Notes: a model not told the origin generated them from the sequence alone. Numbered from the stretch's first letter, positions 46,519-55,646 are shown. The stretch is DNA of 64,000 bases from Sulfurospirillum barnesii SES-3 (GCF_000265295.1 NC_018002.1:248001-312000), one strand, 5' to 3'. A program made the numbers and translations.

Positions 46519-47203
46519 CCCATATAGCCAAAATCTTAAAAAAGAGCAAGATGAGTTGGTCTTGCAGTACCTCCCAGCGGTTCGTGCGATGGCATATCGT
46601 TTGCGTGAGCGTTTGCCTGCCTCTGTGGATGTGAATGATTTAATTTCCATTGGCACAGAAGAGATGATTAAACTATCCCGTCGTTACGATAAAGACCAAA
46701 ATGACTCTTTTTGGGGCTATGGCAAAAAACGTGTCTATGGTTCCATGCTTGATTTTTTGCGCTCTTTGGATACGATGAGCAGAGCGAATAGGCGTTTGAT
46801 CAAGTTGGTTGATCATGAAATTACAGCCTATTTGGGTGAGCATGGGAGTGAACCTGATGATGCTTATTTGGCGAAGCTTTTAGAGGAAGATGTTGAAAAA
46901 ATAGCCGAAGCAAGAAACAGCTCTATGATTGTCTCTGTGATGTCACTCAATGAACAAATCACCATTCTCTCCGAAGAAGATACGGCACAAAAAGTGGAAA
47001 AAGATGAACTCATGGAGATGGTTCAAGGAATTCTTTCAAGCTTTAGTGAGCGTGAACAGATGATTATTCAACTCTACTACTTCGAAGAGCTGAATTTAAA
47101 AGAAATTAGCGATATTTTAGAGATTAGTGAGTCAAGAATCTCACAAATTCATAAAAAATTGTTAGCAAAAATCAAAGAAGAGTTAGGAATAGCTCATGGC
47201 TGA
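46490..47203 (+). CDS. fliA: Flagellar sigma factor FliA (sigma-28)
   Basis: A 237-residue sigma factor for late flagellar and chemotaxis genes. Region 2 (YLPAVRAMAYRLRERLPASVDVNDLISIG), region 3 and region 4 with a helix-turn-helix (LNLKEISDILEISESRISQIHKKL) are all present. ATG at 46490 is taken; ATG at 46499 would shorten it by three residues. Confidence 0.94.
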   Translation: MNPMVKKQPNPYSQNLKKEQDELVLQYLPAVRAMAYRLRERLPASVDVNDLISIGTEEMIKLSRRYDKDQNDSFWGYGKKRVYGSMLDFLRSLDTMSRANRRLIKLVDHEITAYLGEHGSEPDDAYLAKLLEEDVEKIAEARNSSMIVSVMSLNEQITILSEEDTAQKVEKDELMEMVQGILSSFSEREQMIIQLYYFEELNLKEISDILEISESRISQIHKKLLAKIKEELGIAHG

Positions 47204-48257
47204 TATATTAAGTCAAGAAGAGATAGATGCTCTTTTAGAAGTGGTTGAAGAAGAAGGCGATACGCTCTCTAGTGAAATAGATAATACGGAGAGCAAACAG
47301 GTTATCCTCTATGATTTTAAACGTCCTAACCGTGTCTCTAAAGAGCAGTTGCGTGCCGTTAAAGGCATTCACGATAAGATGGCACGTAACTTAGCCTCTC
47401 AAATCTCTTCTATTATGCGAAGTATCGTTGAGATTCAACTGCATTCAGTAGATCAGATGACCTATGGTGAGTTTTTGATGTCACTTCCTAGCCCTACCAG
47501 TTTTAACGTTTTTTCTATTAAGCCATTGGATGGTAACTGCATTATAGAAATCAATCCTTCCATTGCGTTTCCAATGATAGATAGGCTCTTAGGGGGTCTT
47601 GGCGAATCTTATGAGTCAACACGAGAATTAACCGATATTGAGCTTAATTTACTCGATGCCATTTTACGTATTATTATGCAGCGGCTCAAAGAGGGATGGG
47701 CACCCATTACCGATATGTACCCTGCTATTGAAACCAAAGAATCCAGTCCAAATGTTGTGCAAATTGTCTCTCAAAATGAGATTGTTATCATGGTGGTGAT
47801 GGAGATTATTATTGGCAATTCCAGTGGGATGATTAATTTGTGTTATCCTGTTATTTATCTAGAGCCCATTCTCTCCCGCCTTGCCAATCGTGATATTATG
47901 TTAGGGGAAACCAGTGCGAAAAAGAGCCGTAATAAAGAGCTCAATACCCTTATCTCACGAGCAGAAGTTTTTAATGAAGCCATTATTGGACAAGCGGATT
48001 TAAGCGTAGGTCAACTTTTGGAGTTAAAAAAAGGGGATATTATCAGATTGGATCGAGCAGCTGATGATAAAGCCATTGTTATGATTGATAAAAAAGAGCT
48101 TTTTTTAGCGGAGATTGGTTTGCACCGTTTTCATAAATCAATCAAGATAGAGCGTCTCGTTAAAACGGACAAAGATGAAGTTAAAGATGAACTTGAAGAG
48201 CTAGAGCAAATTCGAAAATCTAAAATTTTATCGTTTGATATACCACAGCAGGGGTAA
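47196..48257 (+). CDS. fliM: Flagellar motor switch protein FliM
   Basis: A 353-residue FliM: the N-terminal CheY-P-binding peptide LSQEEIDALLE, the CheC-like middle domain (SLPSPTSFNVFSIKPL) and the C-terminal SpoA domain. It overlaps the fliA stop by 8 bases and precedes fliY. It sits in the C-ring, which turns chemotaxis signals into changes of rotation. Confidence 0.95.
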   Translation: MADILSQEEIDALLEVVEEEGDTLSSEIDNTESKQVILYDFKRPNRVSKEQLRAVKGIHDKMARNLASQISSIMRSIVEIQLHSVDQMTYGEFLMSLPSPTSFNVFSIKPLDGNCIIEINPSIAFPMIDRLLGGLGESYESTRELTDIELNLLDAILRIIMQRLKEGWAPITDMYPAIETKESSPNVVQIVSQNEIVIMVVMEIIIGNSSGMINLCYPVIYLEPILSRLANRDIMLGETSAKKSRNKELNTLISRAEVFNEAIIGQADLSVGQLLELKKGDIIRLDRAADDKAIVMIDKKELFLAEIGLHRFHKSIKIERLVKTDKDEVKDELEELEQIRKSKILSFDIPQQG

Positions 48258-48260
48258 GGT

Positions 48261-49121
48261 GTGAATACATTTGTACAATTATTGCGACAAGAAGTCATTT
48301 CGACGATTGAAGGCTTAACAGGAGTTGCGCCTACTGTAGAACTGAGTAAAGAAGAAAATGGTGAGAGCAAATTAAAACTCAGTCCACCACTTGCTAAGCT
48401 CGATATTCGTGTGGGTGGAGATATGCAAGGTCATATGCGTGTGACGTTAGCAGCTTCTCTTGCCACAGCCATTGGCGATATGATGTTAGGTGGGGACGGA
48501 ACTGAAAAAGAGGAGATGGATGCAGAGGATTTAGATGCAACCAAAGAAATTATCTCCAATATTTTAAGTTCCTTTTCACGCTCACTTGGCAGTCAGAAGA
48601 ATATGCCAAAACTTGAGTTTGAGATTGAAAGTGTTGATTTTATTGAAGCAACCAGTCAAATTGATTTTAAAGGCTATGAGAAGCTTTTTATTTATAATTT
48701 AGCCATTCAAAACTCACACGATATGATTGCATTTGCTATTTCTCATGAGCTTATTCCTCTTGTTGAAGAGATGCCTCAAGCATCTGTTCCTAAAGAAGTA
48801 GTACCAGAATCTGCCCCAATAGAACCTAAAAAAGTAGCCCCTAATATGAGCCCTGAAGAGATAAGTAATATTGAATTAATCAAAGATGTTAGATTGCCCA
48901 TTCGTGTACGCATTGGGTCTAAAAAAATGCTTTTAAAAGATGTATTGAGTATGGATATAGGATCGGTTATCGAATTAGACCAGTTGGCTAATGATCCTTT
49001 AGAAATTTTGGTGGGTGATAAAGTCATTGCCATGGGTGAAGTCGTCATTGTAGATGGTAACTTTGGTGTACAAATTGGTGATATTGGAACCAAGCGAGAA
49101 CGTTTAGAAAAATTACGCTAA
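48261..49121 (+). CDS. fliY: Flagellar motor switch protein FliY
   Basis: A 286-residue switch protein with an N-terminal CheC-like part (to about residue 165), a proline-rich linker (PESAPIEPKKVAP) and a C-terminal SpoA/FliN domain (about 200-285; IRVRIGSKKMLLKDVLSM). Campylobacterota usually have FliY beside FliN and FliM. It starts at GTG three bases after fliM. Confidence 0.92.
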   Translation: MNTFVQLLRQEVISTIEGLTGVAPTVELSKEENGESKLKLSPPLAKLDIRVGGDMQGHMRVTLAASLATAIGDMMLGGDGTEKEEMDAEDLDATKEIISNILSSFSRSLGSQKNMPKLEFEIESVDFIEATSQIDFKGYEKLFIYNLAIQNSHDMIAFAISHELIPLVEEMPQASVPKEVVPESAPIEPKKVAPNMSPEEISNIELIKDVRLPIRVRIGSKKMLLKDVLSMDIGSVIELDQLANDPLEILVGDKVIAMGEVVIVDGNFGVQIGDIGTKRERLEKLR

Positions 49122-49130
49122 AGAAGTAGC

Positions 49131-49865
49131 ATGAAAGACCATAAATGTATTAAAGATATTGAGCGCTCAAACGAATGGAGCGTGCTTCGCATTATGTCTG
49201 ATTTTGTTAAGGGATTTGATGAACTGCAAGAGTTAGGACCTTCTGTGACCTTCTTTGGAAGTGCAAGATTTCATCCTAACAATCACTACTATAAAGATGC
49301 TTATACGCTTGCCAATAGGCTTGGGAATAAAGGGTATGCCATTGTAACAGGTGGTTCAAAAGGCATTATGGAAGCCGCCAATAAAGGTGGTTTTGATTCA
49401 GGAAAATGTGAATCGGTTGGGCTCAATATTAATTTACCTCAAGAGCAATCGGGCAATGATTTTACAACCATTGATTTAACCTTTGACTACTTTTTTGTTC
49501 GTAAAGTGATGCTCATAAAATACTCTCTCGCCTATGTTATTTTTCCAGGAGGCTTTGGTACACTTGATGAGCTTTTTGAAGCCCTAACACTCACCCAAAC
49601 AAAAAAAATAACCAAAATTAGCATTTTTCTGTACGGAAAATCGTATTGGGAAAAGCTTTATGATTTTATAGCGACAACCCTTGTAGAGCACCATGCCATT
49701 TCGCAAGAAGATGTGGAGTTAATCATTTTGAGCGATGACATGGACGAAATTGTCGAAAAAATTGATGAGCGATTAATTTCTTATGTCAATGAGCTAAAAG
49801 CAGAGGGTTTGGAGCAGAGTCACTATTATAAACGTGCTATCGAATTTTTATCCAATAAAGATTAA
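49131..49865 (+). CDS. LOG-family nucleotide phosphoribohydrolase-like protein
   Basis: A 244-residue protein of the LOG/TIGR00730 family: VTFFGSARF, TGGSKGIMEAANKGG and the PGGFGTLDELFEALTL motif with its catalytic residues. Some members release bases from nucleoside 5'-monophosphates (cytokinin type), others act in purine turnover, so the substrate is open. It is placed at the end of the flagellar operon with a 9-base gap. Confidence 0.87.
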   Translation: MKDHKCIKDIERSNEWSVLRIMSDFVKGFDELQELGPSVTFFGSARFHPNNHYYKDAYTLANRLGNKGYAIVTGGSKGIMEAANKGGFDSGKCESVGLNINLPQEQSGNDFTTIDLTFDYFFVRKVMLIKYSLAYVIFPGGFGTLDELFEALTLTQTKKITKISIFLYGKSYWEKLYDFIATTLVEHHAISQEDVELIILSDDMDEIVEKIDERLISYVNELKAEGLEQSHYYKRAIEFLSNKD

Positions 49866-49867
49866 AA

Positions 49868-51541
49868 GTGCGTTCAAAAAAGCAGTTTTTCAAAAAAACA
49901 GCGCCCCTCTTTGGTGCACTCTTCCTTCTTGCTTGCGTTATTTATGAAGTAAGCTTTTATATTTTTAAAACCTACCGTGCCTATTTTAATTCTGATGCGG
50001 CAATTGCCAATATTTTAGCCGAAGAAATTGTCCATGCCAGATCTTTTTTCCCAACGCATTGGTGGTATGTCAATAATGATTTATGGGTATTTTATAAACA
50101 ACTTTTAGTGATACCTTGGGTTTATCTAGGCAAAAATGGCTATTTTGCACATGCCTTTACTGTCTTTTTCGTAACGCTTTTTATGGTAGTTTTTATCTAT
50201 GCTTTTTTACGCTCTTTAATGTTTTCACGTACGGCTTCTTTGATGGGTGGTGTCGTTGTATGTGTAGGATATTCTCCGATGTATTTACGAGAGTTATACG
50301 GCGAAGCAGCCTATACATGGTACTTTTTATTTATGATTGCTTTTATGTTTATTTTTCGAAAACTGAGTCCTCATGTTTTAAGCCGATGGACACAAATGAA
50401 AGCTTTTGTCTTTTTTATGCTACTGCTCTATTTGCTCGTACTTGCCAATCCTGTACGCTTTTTTGTTTATTATGTTATTCCTTTTTTTGGCGCTTTAGCC
50501 CTTTCACTCTATTTTGCAAAAGACTCCTTAAAAACATTTCAAGGAGCATTGAAACGGCTGCGTTCTACCAAACGTATTATCATTATTTGTTTTGCTATTG
50601 GTGTCATTGCTATTGGAATTATGGCACATCAAAATCTGTTAGAGGGTTTAAAAGTTTCAGGCGGGGCAAACAACGCTGCACTCATTTCGCTTGAACGCTT
50701 GCCTGTTCATATTGCCCATGCTTTTTTGGGACTCTATAATTTTATAGGGGCAGAATGGGGAGAAAATGTTTGTGCAGCTTCGCTAGAGGGTGGCTTAGCT
50801 TTAATGAAATTTTTTCTCTACCCTTTTGTTTTAATCGTTCCTCTTTTACATGTAAAGCAATCTTTTTTTCAAATGAGTGCGACAGAGCGTTTTTTTGTCT
50901 TTTTTTCTTATGTTGGTTTTGCGCTTATCTTTGTGCTTTACGCCACAACAGGTTTGCATGAACATGCTTGGGCAGCACGCAATAACATTCGTTACATCTC
51001 TCCTTTTTTAATGATGATTTTAATCTGTAATGTCATGATGTGGCGTTTTTTCTCTTTGTTTATGAAGTTGATTGTATCGCTTAGTTTTGTACTTGCTCTT
51101 CTTACATCATGGCAGTATGTTTCACCTAAAGAGTGGCGAGGCATTGTGGATGAACGCATTGCTTTTGTGGAAGAGTTACGTAACCGTGGGCTTCATTTTG
51201 GATATGCCACCTATTGGGATTCACATATTTACACTGTTTTTAGCGATAGTGAGGTGGATATTCGTCCCATCGTTATCAGTAAAGAGGGAATACAACTCGA
51301 ACATTGGTTATCCAATGATCGGTGGTATCAAAAAGATGCAAGTGATGGTAAGGTCTTTTTTGTAACAGATGAAAAGAATATTAAGCTATTTCATGAAGGA
51401 CTATTAGCGTCTAATATGCCTGATTTTATTGATTCGTTTCAGTATGGAAAATACACGATTTTTATTTTTGAGAAAAATCCACTCTATGAAAAGAAAACAG
51501 CAAAACCAGCAAAGAAAAAGCGTATAATAACGGCTCCATAA
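49868..51541 (+). CDS. Polytopic GT-C-type membrane protein (ArnT/PMT-like candidate)
   Basis: A 557-residue protein with about ten to twelve membrane segments and a soluble C-terminal part from about residue 410. After the first segment comes YRAYFNSDAAIANILAEEIV, an acidic first loop as in GT-C glycosyltransferases that use polyprenyl-phosphate sugars. The following ArnC/GtrB-like enzyme and the small EamA protein at 54.4 kb would make and flip such a donor, so an ArnT-like role is a reasonable guess. The start is GTG. A palindrome copy (50845-50856) is read as LHVK. Confidence 0.65.
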   Translation: MRSKKQFFKKTAPLFGALFLLACVIYEVSFYIFKTYRAYFNSDAAIANILAEEIVHARSFFPTHWWYVNNDLWVFYKQLLVIPWVYLGKNGYFAHAFTVFFVTLFMVVFIYAFLRSLMFSRTASLMGGVVVCVGYSPMYLRELYGEAAYTWYFLFMIAFMFIFRKLSPHVLSRWTQMKAFVFFMLLLYLLVLANPVRFFVYYVIPFFGALALSLYFAKDSLKTFQGALKRLRSTKRIIIICFAIGVIAIGIMAHQNLLEGLKVSGGANNAALISLERLPVHIAHAFLGLYNFIGAEWGENVCAASLEGGLALMKFFLYPFVLIVPLLHVKQSFFQMSATERFFVFFSYVGFALIFVLYATTGLHEHAWAARNNIRYISPFLMMILICNVMMWRFFSLFMKLIVSLSFVLALLTSWQYVSPKEWRGIVDERIAFVEELRNRGLHFGYATYWDSHIYTVFSDSEVDIRPIVISKEGIQLEHWLSNDRWYQKDASDGKVFFVTDEKNIKLFHEGLLASNMPDFIDSFQYGKYTIFIFEKNPLYEKKTAKPAKKKRIITAP

Positions 51542-51553
51542 TTTACATGTAAA
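51542..51553. repeat. Palindrome copy directly after the GT-C gene
   Basis: TTTACATGTAAA lies between the stop at 51541 and the ribosome site (AAAGG) of the next gene; the last bases of the palindrome form part of that ribosome site. Confidence 0.75.
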
Positions 51554-51562
51554 GGTCTTTGC

Positions 51563-52492
51563 TTGGAGTCTATCAAGATAAGTGTGGTTTCTCCTGTGTA
51601 TGGGTGTAAAGAGTCTCTGTTTGAGTTGTATGAGCGTTTAGTGGCATCACTCTCTCAAATTAGCAATCAATTTGAAATTATTTTTGTCAATGATGCCTGT
51701 CCACAAGGTTCATGGGAGCGCATTGTGATGCTCTGTGCACGGGATGAGCGGGTCAAAGGGATTAATCTCTCTCGAAACTTTGGTCAGCACTATGCTATCA
51801 CCGCAGGTCTTGATCATGCCAAAGGAGAGTGGGTGGTGGTGATGGATTGTGATTTGCAAGACAGACCTGAAGAAATTATCAAGCTTTACAACACCGCACG
51901 TGATGGGTATGACATTGTTTTTGGCAGGCGTGTAGAGCGGCAGGATAGTTTTTTCAAACGTTTAGGCTCTCGAGCATTTAATAAAGTGCTAGAATATTTC
52001 ACCGATAGCAAACATGATAATTCCATTGCGAATTTTGGTATTTATTCCCAAAAAGTGGTTCAAACAATCAATCGTTACCGTGAACACAGCCGTGATTTTC
52101 TCCTTTTTGCTCAAATGGTTGGTTTTAAAAAAATTGAAATTGACATAGAACATGCCTCTAGGACTTATGGAAGTTCATCCTATAACCTTTCAAAACTTTT
52201 TAAATTGGCCATTGACTCGATTGTTTCACACTCCAATAAACCGCTTCGTCTTTCAATTCAATTGGGATTTTTCATTGCTTTAGGCAGTTTGATGTATGCG
52301 AGTTGGTTGGTGCTTCGTTATTTTTTTTATGGAACGACTACAGAGGGATGGACGAGCTTGATGGTTTCCATGTTCTTTATGTTTGGACTGCTGTTTGCTA
52401 TCATAGGAATTGTTGGACTCTACATTGGCAAAATTTTCGATGAGGTGAAACGACGACCACTTTATATTATTGAAGAGACCATTAATTTATGA
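51563..52492 (+). CDS. ArnC/GtrB-like GT2 glycosyltransferase
   Basis: A 309-residue family 2 glycosyltransferase: SVVSPVYGCKESL at the start, GEWVVVMDCDLQDRPEEI with the metal-binding DCD-type motif, and QMVGFKKIEI. The C-terminal part has two membrane segments (IALGSLMYASWLVLRYFF and LLFAIIGIVGLYIGKI) and ends DEVKRRPLYIIEE, typical of enzymes that join a sugar to undecaprenyl phosphate. A TTG start after AAAGG is used. It overlaps the WbqC-type gene by 4 bases. Confidence 0.87.
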   Translation: MESIKISVVSPVYGCKESLFELYERLVASLSQISNQFEIIFVNDACPQGSWERIVMLCARDERVKGINLSRNFGQHYAITAGLDHAKGEWVVVMDCDLQDRPEEIIKLYNTARDGYDIVFGRRVERQDSFFKRLGSRAFNKVLEYFTDSKHDNSIANFGIYSQKVVQTINRYREHSRDFLLFAQMVGFKKIEIDIEHASRTYGSSSYNLSKLFKLAIDSIVSHSNKPLRLSIQLGFFIALGSLMYASWLVLRYFFYGTTTEGWTSLMVSMFFMFGLLFAIIGIVGLYIGKIFDEVKRRPLYIIEETINL

Positions 52493-53184
52493 AAAAAGTA
52501 GCAATTTTACAGTCTAATTATATCCCGTGGAAGGGGTATTTTGACATTATTGGCAGTGTGGATGAGTTTGTGTTGTACGATGATATGCAATACACCAAAA
52601 ATGATTGGCGCAACCGCAATAAAATTAAAACCCAAAATGGTTTACAGTGGTTAAGCATTCCTGTGCGTCAAGAGAGTTTGCATCAAAAAATCAATGAAAC
52701 AATGATTACCGATGCCAAATGGCATGTCAATCATTGGAAAAGCATTGCACAAAGTTATGCCAAAGCTCCTTATTTTAAAGTCTATAAAGAGCAGTTTGAA
52801 GCGTTGTACGCAGGAGCGACACAGGCGTATATAAGTGAGATTAATCGTTATTTTATTGAGGCGTTGTGTGGGATGCTTGGCATTCAAACGAAGATTCGAG
52901 ACTCCAGAGAGTTTGTTTTAGCAGAGGGTAAAAGTGAGAGATTGTTAGCGTTGTGTCAGGAGTTGGGGGCGACGACGTATCTTAGTGGTCCAGCAGCTCG
53001 GGATTATTTGGATGAGTCTATTTTTGAAGCAGCGGGTATTGGCGTGGAGTGGATGGATTATAGTGGGTATAAAGAGTATCACCAACTTTTCCCTCCTTTT
53101 GAGCATGGGGTGAGTGTGATTGATGTGATTTTTAATGAGGGCGAAAATGCCAAAAATTTTCTTAAAAGTAGTCAGCTTCATTAA
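52489..53184 (+). CDS. WbqC-family protein
   Basis: A 231-residue protein of the WbqC family: AILQSNYIPWKGYFDIIGSV at the start, then YTKNDWRNRNKIKT and QWLSIPV. The family occurs in O-antigen and glycan gene clusters; its reaction is not established as far as I know. Starting inside the glycosyltransferase's stop (ATGA), it is co-expressed with it. Structured element copy B follows 7 bases after it. Confidence 0.85.
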   Translation: MKKVAILQSNYIPWKGYFDIIGSVDEFVLYDDMQYTKNDWRNRNKIKTQNGLQWLSIPVRQESLHQKINETMITDAKWHVNHWKSIAQSYAKAPYFKVYKEQFEALYAGATQAYISEINRYFIEALCGMLGIQTKIRDSREFVLAEGKSERLLALCQELGATTYLSGPAARDYLDESIFEAAGIGVEWMDYSGYKEYHQLFPPFEHGVSVIDVIFNEGENAKNFLKSSQLH

Positions 53185-53191
53185 TAAAAAA

Positions 53192-53281
53192 GCACCAAAG
53201 GTGCGCTGGGCACTCTGCCGAAGAGAACTCAGCGTTAGCGTAGCTTTTAGAGCTTAGCTCTAAAGGCGTGTCAAGAGTTCT
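53192..53281 (+). ncRNA. Structured intergenic element, copy B
   Basis: A 90-base element, the relative of 36948-37036. Hairpins: GCACC-AAA-GGTGC; GGCA-CTC-TGCC; an outer 8-bp stem GAGAACTC...GAGTTCTC (reaching one base beyond the aligned element); inside it GC-GTTA-GC, GTAG and an 11-bp hairpin GCTTTTAGAGC-TTA-GCTCTAAAGGC. Compared with copy A the paired positions change together. It lies 33 bases before the aminotransferase ATG. The two downstream genes are unrelated, which argues rather for a repeat or a small RNA than for a shared riboswitch. Confidence 0.55.
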
Positions 53282-53314
53282 CACAACTCTATAAAATTTA
53301 TTGAAGAGTAAAGA

Positions 53315-54448
53315 ATGATACATTTTAATAAACCGCCTCGAACAGGCAATGAAGATGCATACGTTTTAGAAGCAATGAACAGTTTAAAAATCTCAGGTGA
53401 TGGTGCGTTTGGTAAAGCGTGTCAAGCATGGTTTGAGAAGCGTTACAATTGTCATAAAACTTTGTTAACACCTTCTTGCACCCATGCCCTTGAGATGGCA
53501 GCCCTGCTTTTAGACATTAAAGAGGGTGATGAGGTGATAATGCCGAGTTACACCTTTGTGAGTACTGCCGATGCCTTTGCCCTTCGCGGAGCAAAAATTG
53601 TTTTTGTAGACGTTAGACCAGAGACAATGAATATGGATGAGCGTTTGATTGAAGCGGCCATCACCCCCAAAACAAGGGCAATTGTACCTGTGCATTATGC
53701 AGGGGTTGGGTGTGAGATGGATGTCATTATGGAAATTGCTTCACGGCACAATCTCTTTGTGGTTGAAGATGCTGCACAAGGCTTTGAAGCAACCTACAAA
53801 GGGAAACCTTTAGGGACGATTGGTCATTTGGGGGCATTTAGTTTCCACGAGACAAAAAATGTAACCAGTGGCGGTGAGGGTGGATTATTGCTGATAAACG
53901 ATGAGCAGTTTGCACACAGGGCGGAGATTATTCGTGAAAAAGGTACCAATCGTAGCCAGTTTTTTAGAGGTATGGTCGATAAATACGGTTGGATGGATAT
54001 AGGAAGCAGTTATCTGCCCAGTGAGCTTCAAGCGGCTTATCTTTGGGGTCAACTTGAAAAAGTAGACGTCATTCAAAATCATCGTTTAGAGGCGTGGAAA
54101 GCGTACAAACAAAGGCTTGAGCCTTTGGCTAAAAAAGGTGTGATTGAGCTTGCATTCATTCCTGATGGATGTCTTCATAATGCGCATATGTTCTATTTTA
54201 AAGTCAAGGATTTAGAGGAGAGAACAGCACTTTTAGGGCGTTTTAAAGAGGCAAGTATTGGCGCTGTATTTCATTATCTGCCTTTGCATAGTGCTCCTGC
54301 AGGATTGAAATACGGTCGTATGTTTGGTGAAGATAGTTACACCACAAAAGAGAGCGAACGACTGGTGCGTTTGCCTTTGTATTATGGTATTAGCCTTGAA
54401 GAGATTGATGCCGTGTGTGAGATTTTAAGGCAATGGAGCGAGTGTTAA
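53315..54448 (+). CDS. wecE: Sugar 4-aminotransferase of the DegT/WecE type
   Basis: A 377-residue PLP-dependent aminotransferase: TPSCTHALEMAALLLDI, EVIMPSYTFVSTADAFALRG, VVEDAAQGFEATYKG, and SFHETKNVTSGGEGG with the PLP lysine. It is most like RffA/WecE, which makes dTDP-4-amino-4,6-dideoxygalactose. A 4-amino sugar fits the neighbouring lipid-linked sugar enzymes. Its stop overlaps the next start (TAATG). Confidence 0.85.
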   Translation: MIHFNKPPRTGNEDAYVLEAMNSLKISGDGAFGKACQAWFEKRYNCHKTLLTPSCTHALEMAALLLDIKEGDEVIMPSYTFVSTADAFALRGAKIVFVDVRPETMNMDERLIEAAITPKTRAIVPVHYAGVGCEMDVIMEIASRHNLFVVEDAAQGFEATYKGKPLGTIGHLGAFSFHETKNVTSGGEGGLLLINDEQFAHRAEIIREKGTNRSQFFRGMVDKYGWMDIGSSYLPSELQAAYLWGQLEKVDVIQNHRLEAWKAYKQRLEPLAKKGVIELAFIPDGCLHNAHMFYFKVKDLEERTALLGRFKEASIGAVFHYLPLHSAPAGLKYGRMFGEDSYTTKESERLVRLPLYYGISLEEIDAVCEILRQWSEC

Positions 54449-54810
54449 TGGCACATTTATACATTTTTGGAACGATTTTTTTTACCGTTTATGGGCAGTT
54501 GGTTATTAAGTGGCGTATTCCAAATTACGGGCATTTGCCTGAAGCAACGCTTGAAAAAATGATTTTTTTATTGAAGCTCTTTTTAGACCCCTTTATTTTG
54601 AGCGGATTTGTCTCCGCTTTTGTGGCATCATTGTGTTGGATGGCGGCGATGACAAAGTTTGAACTAAGCTATGCGTATCCCTTTATGGGACTCACGTTTG
54701 TGGTTGTTTTTGTCTCTTCCGTGTTTCTTTTTTCAGAGAGTGTGACACTCTATAAAGTCCTTGGACTTGCTTTAATTGTCTTAGGAATTTTTATCTCCAG
54801 TCGTGCGTAA
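54448..54810 (+). CDS. Small EamA/SMR-type membrane protein (ArnE/F-like)
   Basis: A 120-residue protein with four membrane segments and an EamA/SMR pattern (SYAYPFMGLTFVVVFVSSVF). Small proteins of this type flip undecaprenyl-phosphate sugars (ArnE/ArnF). With the ArnC-like and GT-C proteins it would complete a donor-synthesis, flipping and transfer set; inferred from context. The start at 54448 overlaps the aminotransferase stop. Confidence 0.75.
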   Translation: MAHLYIFGTIFFTVYGQLVIKWRIPNYGHLPEATLEKMIFLLKLFLDPFILSGFVSAFVASLCWMAAMTKFELSYAYPFMGLTFVVVFVSSVFLFSESVTLYKVLGLALIVLGIFISSRA

Positions 54811-54838
54811 AAAAGGCGAAAATCAATTCGCCTTTTTT
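54809..54838. terminator. Bidirectional terminator, followed by a palindrome copy
   Basis: AAAAAAGGCGAA and TTCGCCTTTTTT give a perfect 12-bp stem with a 6-base loop and T-runs on both strands, between the convergent EamA-type and EF-hand genes. The palindrome copy 54836-54847 overlaps its right end. Confidence 0.85.
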
Positions 54839-54849
54839 ACATGTAAAGA

Positions 54850-55158
54850 TTATTGTCTGCCTTTACCACGTCTGTCTTGCATACGATCTAACTGTCCTTT
54901 TTGATACTCTTCTTTGGTGATTCTTCCATCATTATTGGTATCAAAAACACTAAATTCAGGGGTGCTAATGGCATTTTGCATTGGTAGATTGGATTCTGCT
55001 TTGGCACTCATGCGCTCATTTTTAACACGTTGAAATTCCTCTTGTGTAATGATGCCATCTTTGTTTGTGTCATAAGCTTCAAACGCCACAGGACCTCTGC
55101 TAGTATCCACCGCATATAAAAGACCTACAAGGGCTAATAACATACCAATTTTTCTCAT
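54850..55158 (-). CDS. Exported EF-hand protein
   Basis: A 102-residue protein with a signal peptide (about 1-16) and two EF-hand calcium loops, DTNKDGIITQEEF and DTNNDGRITKEEY, both with the expected acidic positions. It ends in a basic tail (RMQDRRGKGRQ). Probably a periplasmic calcium-binding protein; partner unknown. It is followed by the DUF4405-type gene upstream on the same strand, 23 bases apart, so the two are likely co-transcribed. Confidence 0.8.
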   Translation of the reverse strand: MRKIGMLLALVGLLYAVDTSRGPVAFEAYDTNKDGIITQEEFQRVKNERMSAKAESNLPMQNAISTPEFSVFDTNNDGRITKEEYQKGQLDRMQDRRGKGRQ

Positions 55159-55181
55159 TTTGACTCCTTTTGTGAGAGAGG

Positions 55182-55646
55182 TTAAGGCTGAAGTTTCAGT
55201 TTTTGTTTTCCTACTTCATGTGTATCACTCTTTGGATTGGAAGGTATTTGTGGTTTTTCCCATGAAGATTTAAGTTGGTCTTGAAAATCAAACAAGGTCT
55301 CAAACGGCCCCCAATACAAAAGGGTTCCTATGACAAATAAAAGATTAAGACCGAAGGCTAAAAGAAACTCTTTGTTAAGAAGTGAAACTTCTCTGCTTTT
55401 GTTTTTTAAGTAGTTAAAAAGTGCGTTCCAATTGAGGTAGATATGAAAAAGCATGCCTATTAAAAAAAGTACCATAACACTTACATGTAAATTGGAAAAT
55501 TGTGTTTTATCTAACCCAAAAAGTTCCCAGTTTGTAGCGTTTGCCACACGTCCTTTGGGTGCTAAAAAAAGAACAATACCCGTATACGACATGATGAGAA
55601 ATGAGAAGGAAAGCGAGAGGGAAATAAAGCGACGCAAGCTGTTCAT
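55182..55646 (-). CDS. DUF4405-like membrane protein
   Basis: A 154-residue protein with three membrane segments. Histidines within or near segments (NLHVSVMVLFLIGMLFHIYLNW) fit the DUF4405 group, related to cytochrome b561-type membrane proteins, so a haem is possible but unproven. The C-terminal part is polar. The palindrome copy at 55481-55490 supplies LHV in that very segment, including one of the histidines. Confidence 0.65.
   Translation of the reverse strand: MNSLRRFISLSLSFSFLIMSYTGIVLFLAPKGRVANATNWELFGLDKTQFSNLHVSVMVLFLIGMLFHIYLNWNALFNYLKNKSREVSLLNKEFLLAFGLNLLFVIGTLLYWGPFETLFDFQDQLKSSWEKPQIPSNPKSDTHEVGKQKLKLQP

Noticed and set aside
50116-50694. 192-residue open frame inside the GT-C-like gene
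   Set aside because: Cys/Phe-rich frame-shifted shadow of a membrane protein gene, without a ribosome site.
53192-53281. Structured elements as integron attC sites
   Set aside because: GTTAGC resembles an attC core, but there is no matching second core site, no integrase and no cassette array.
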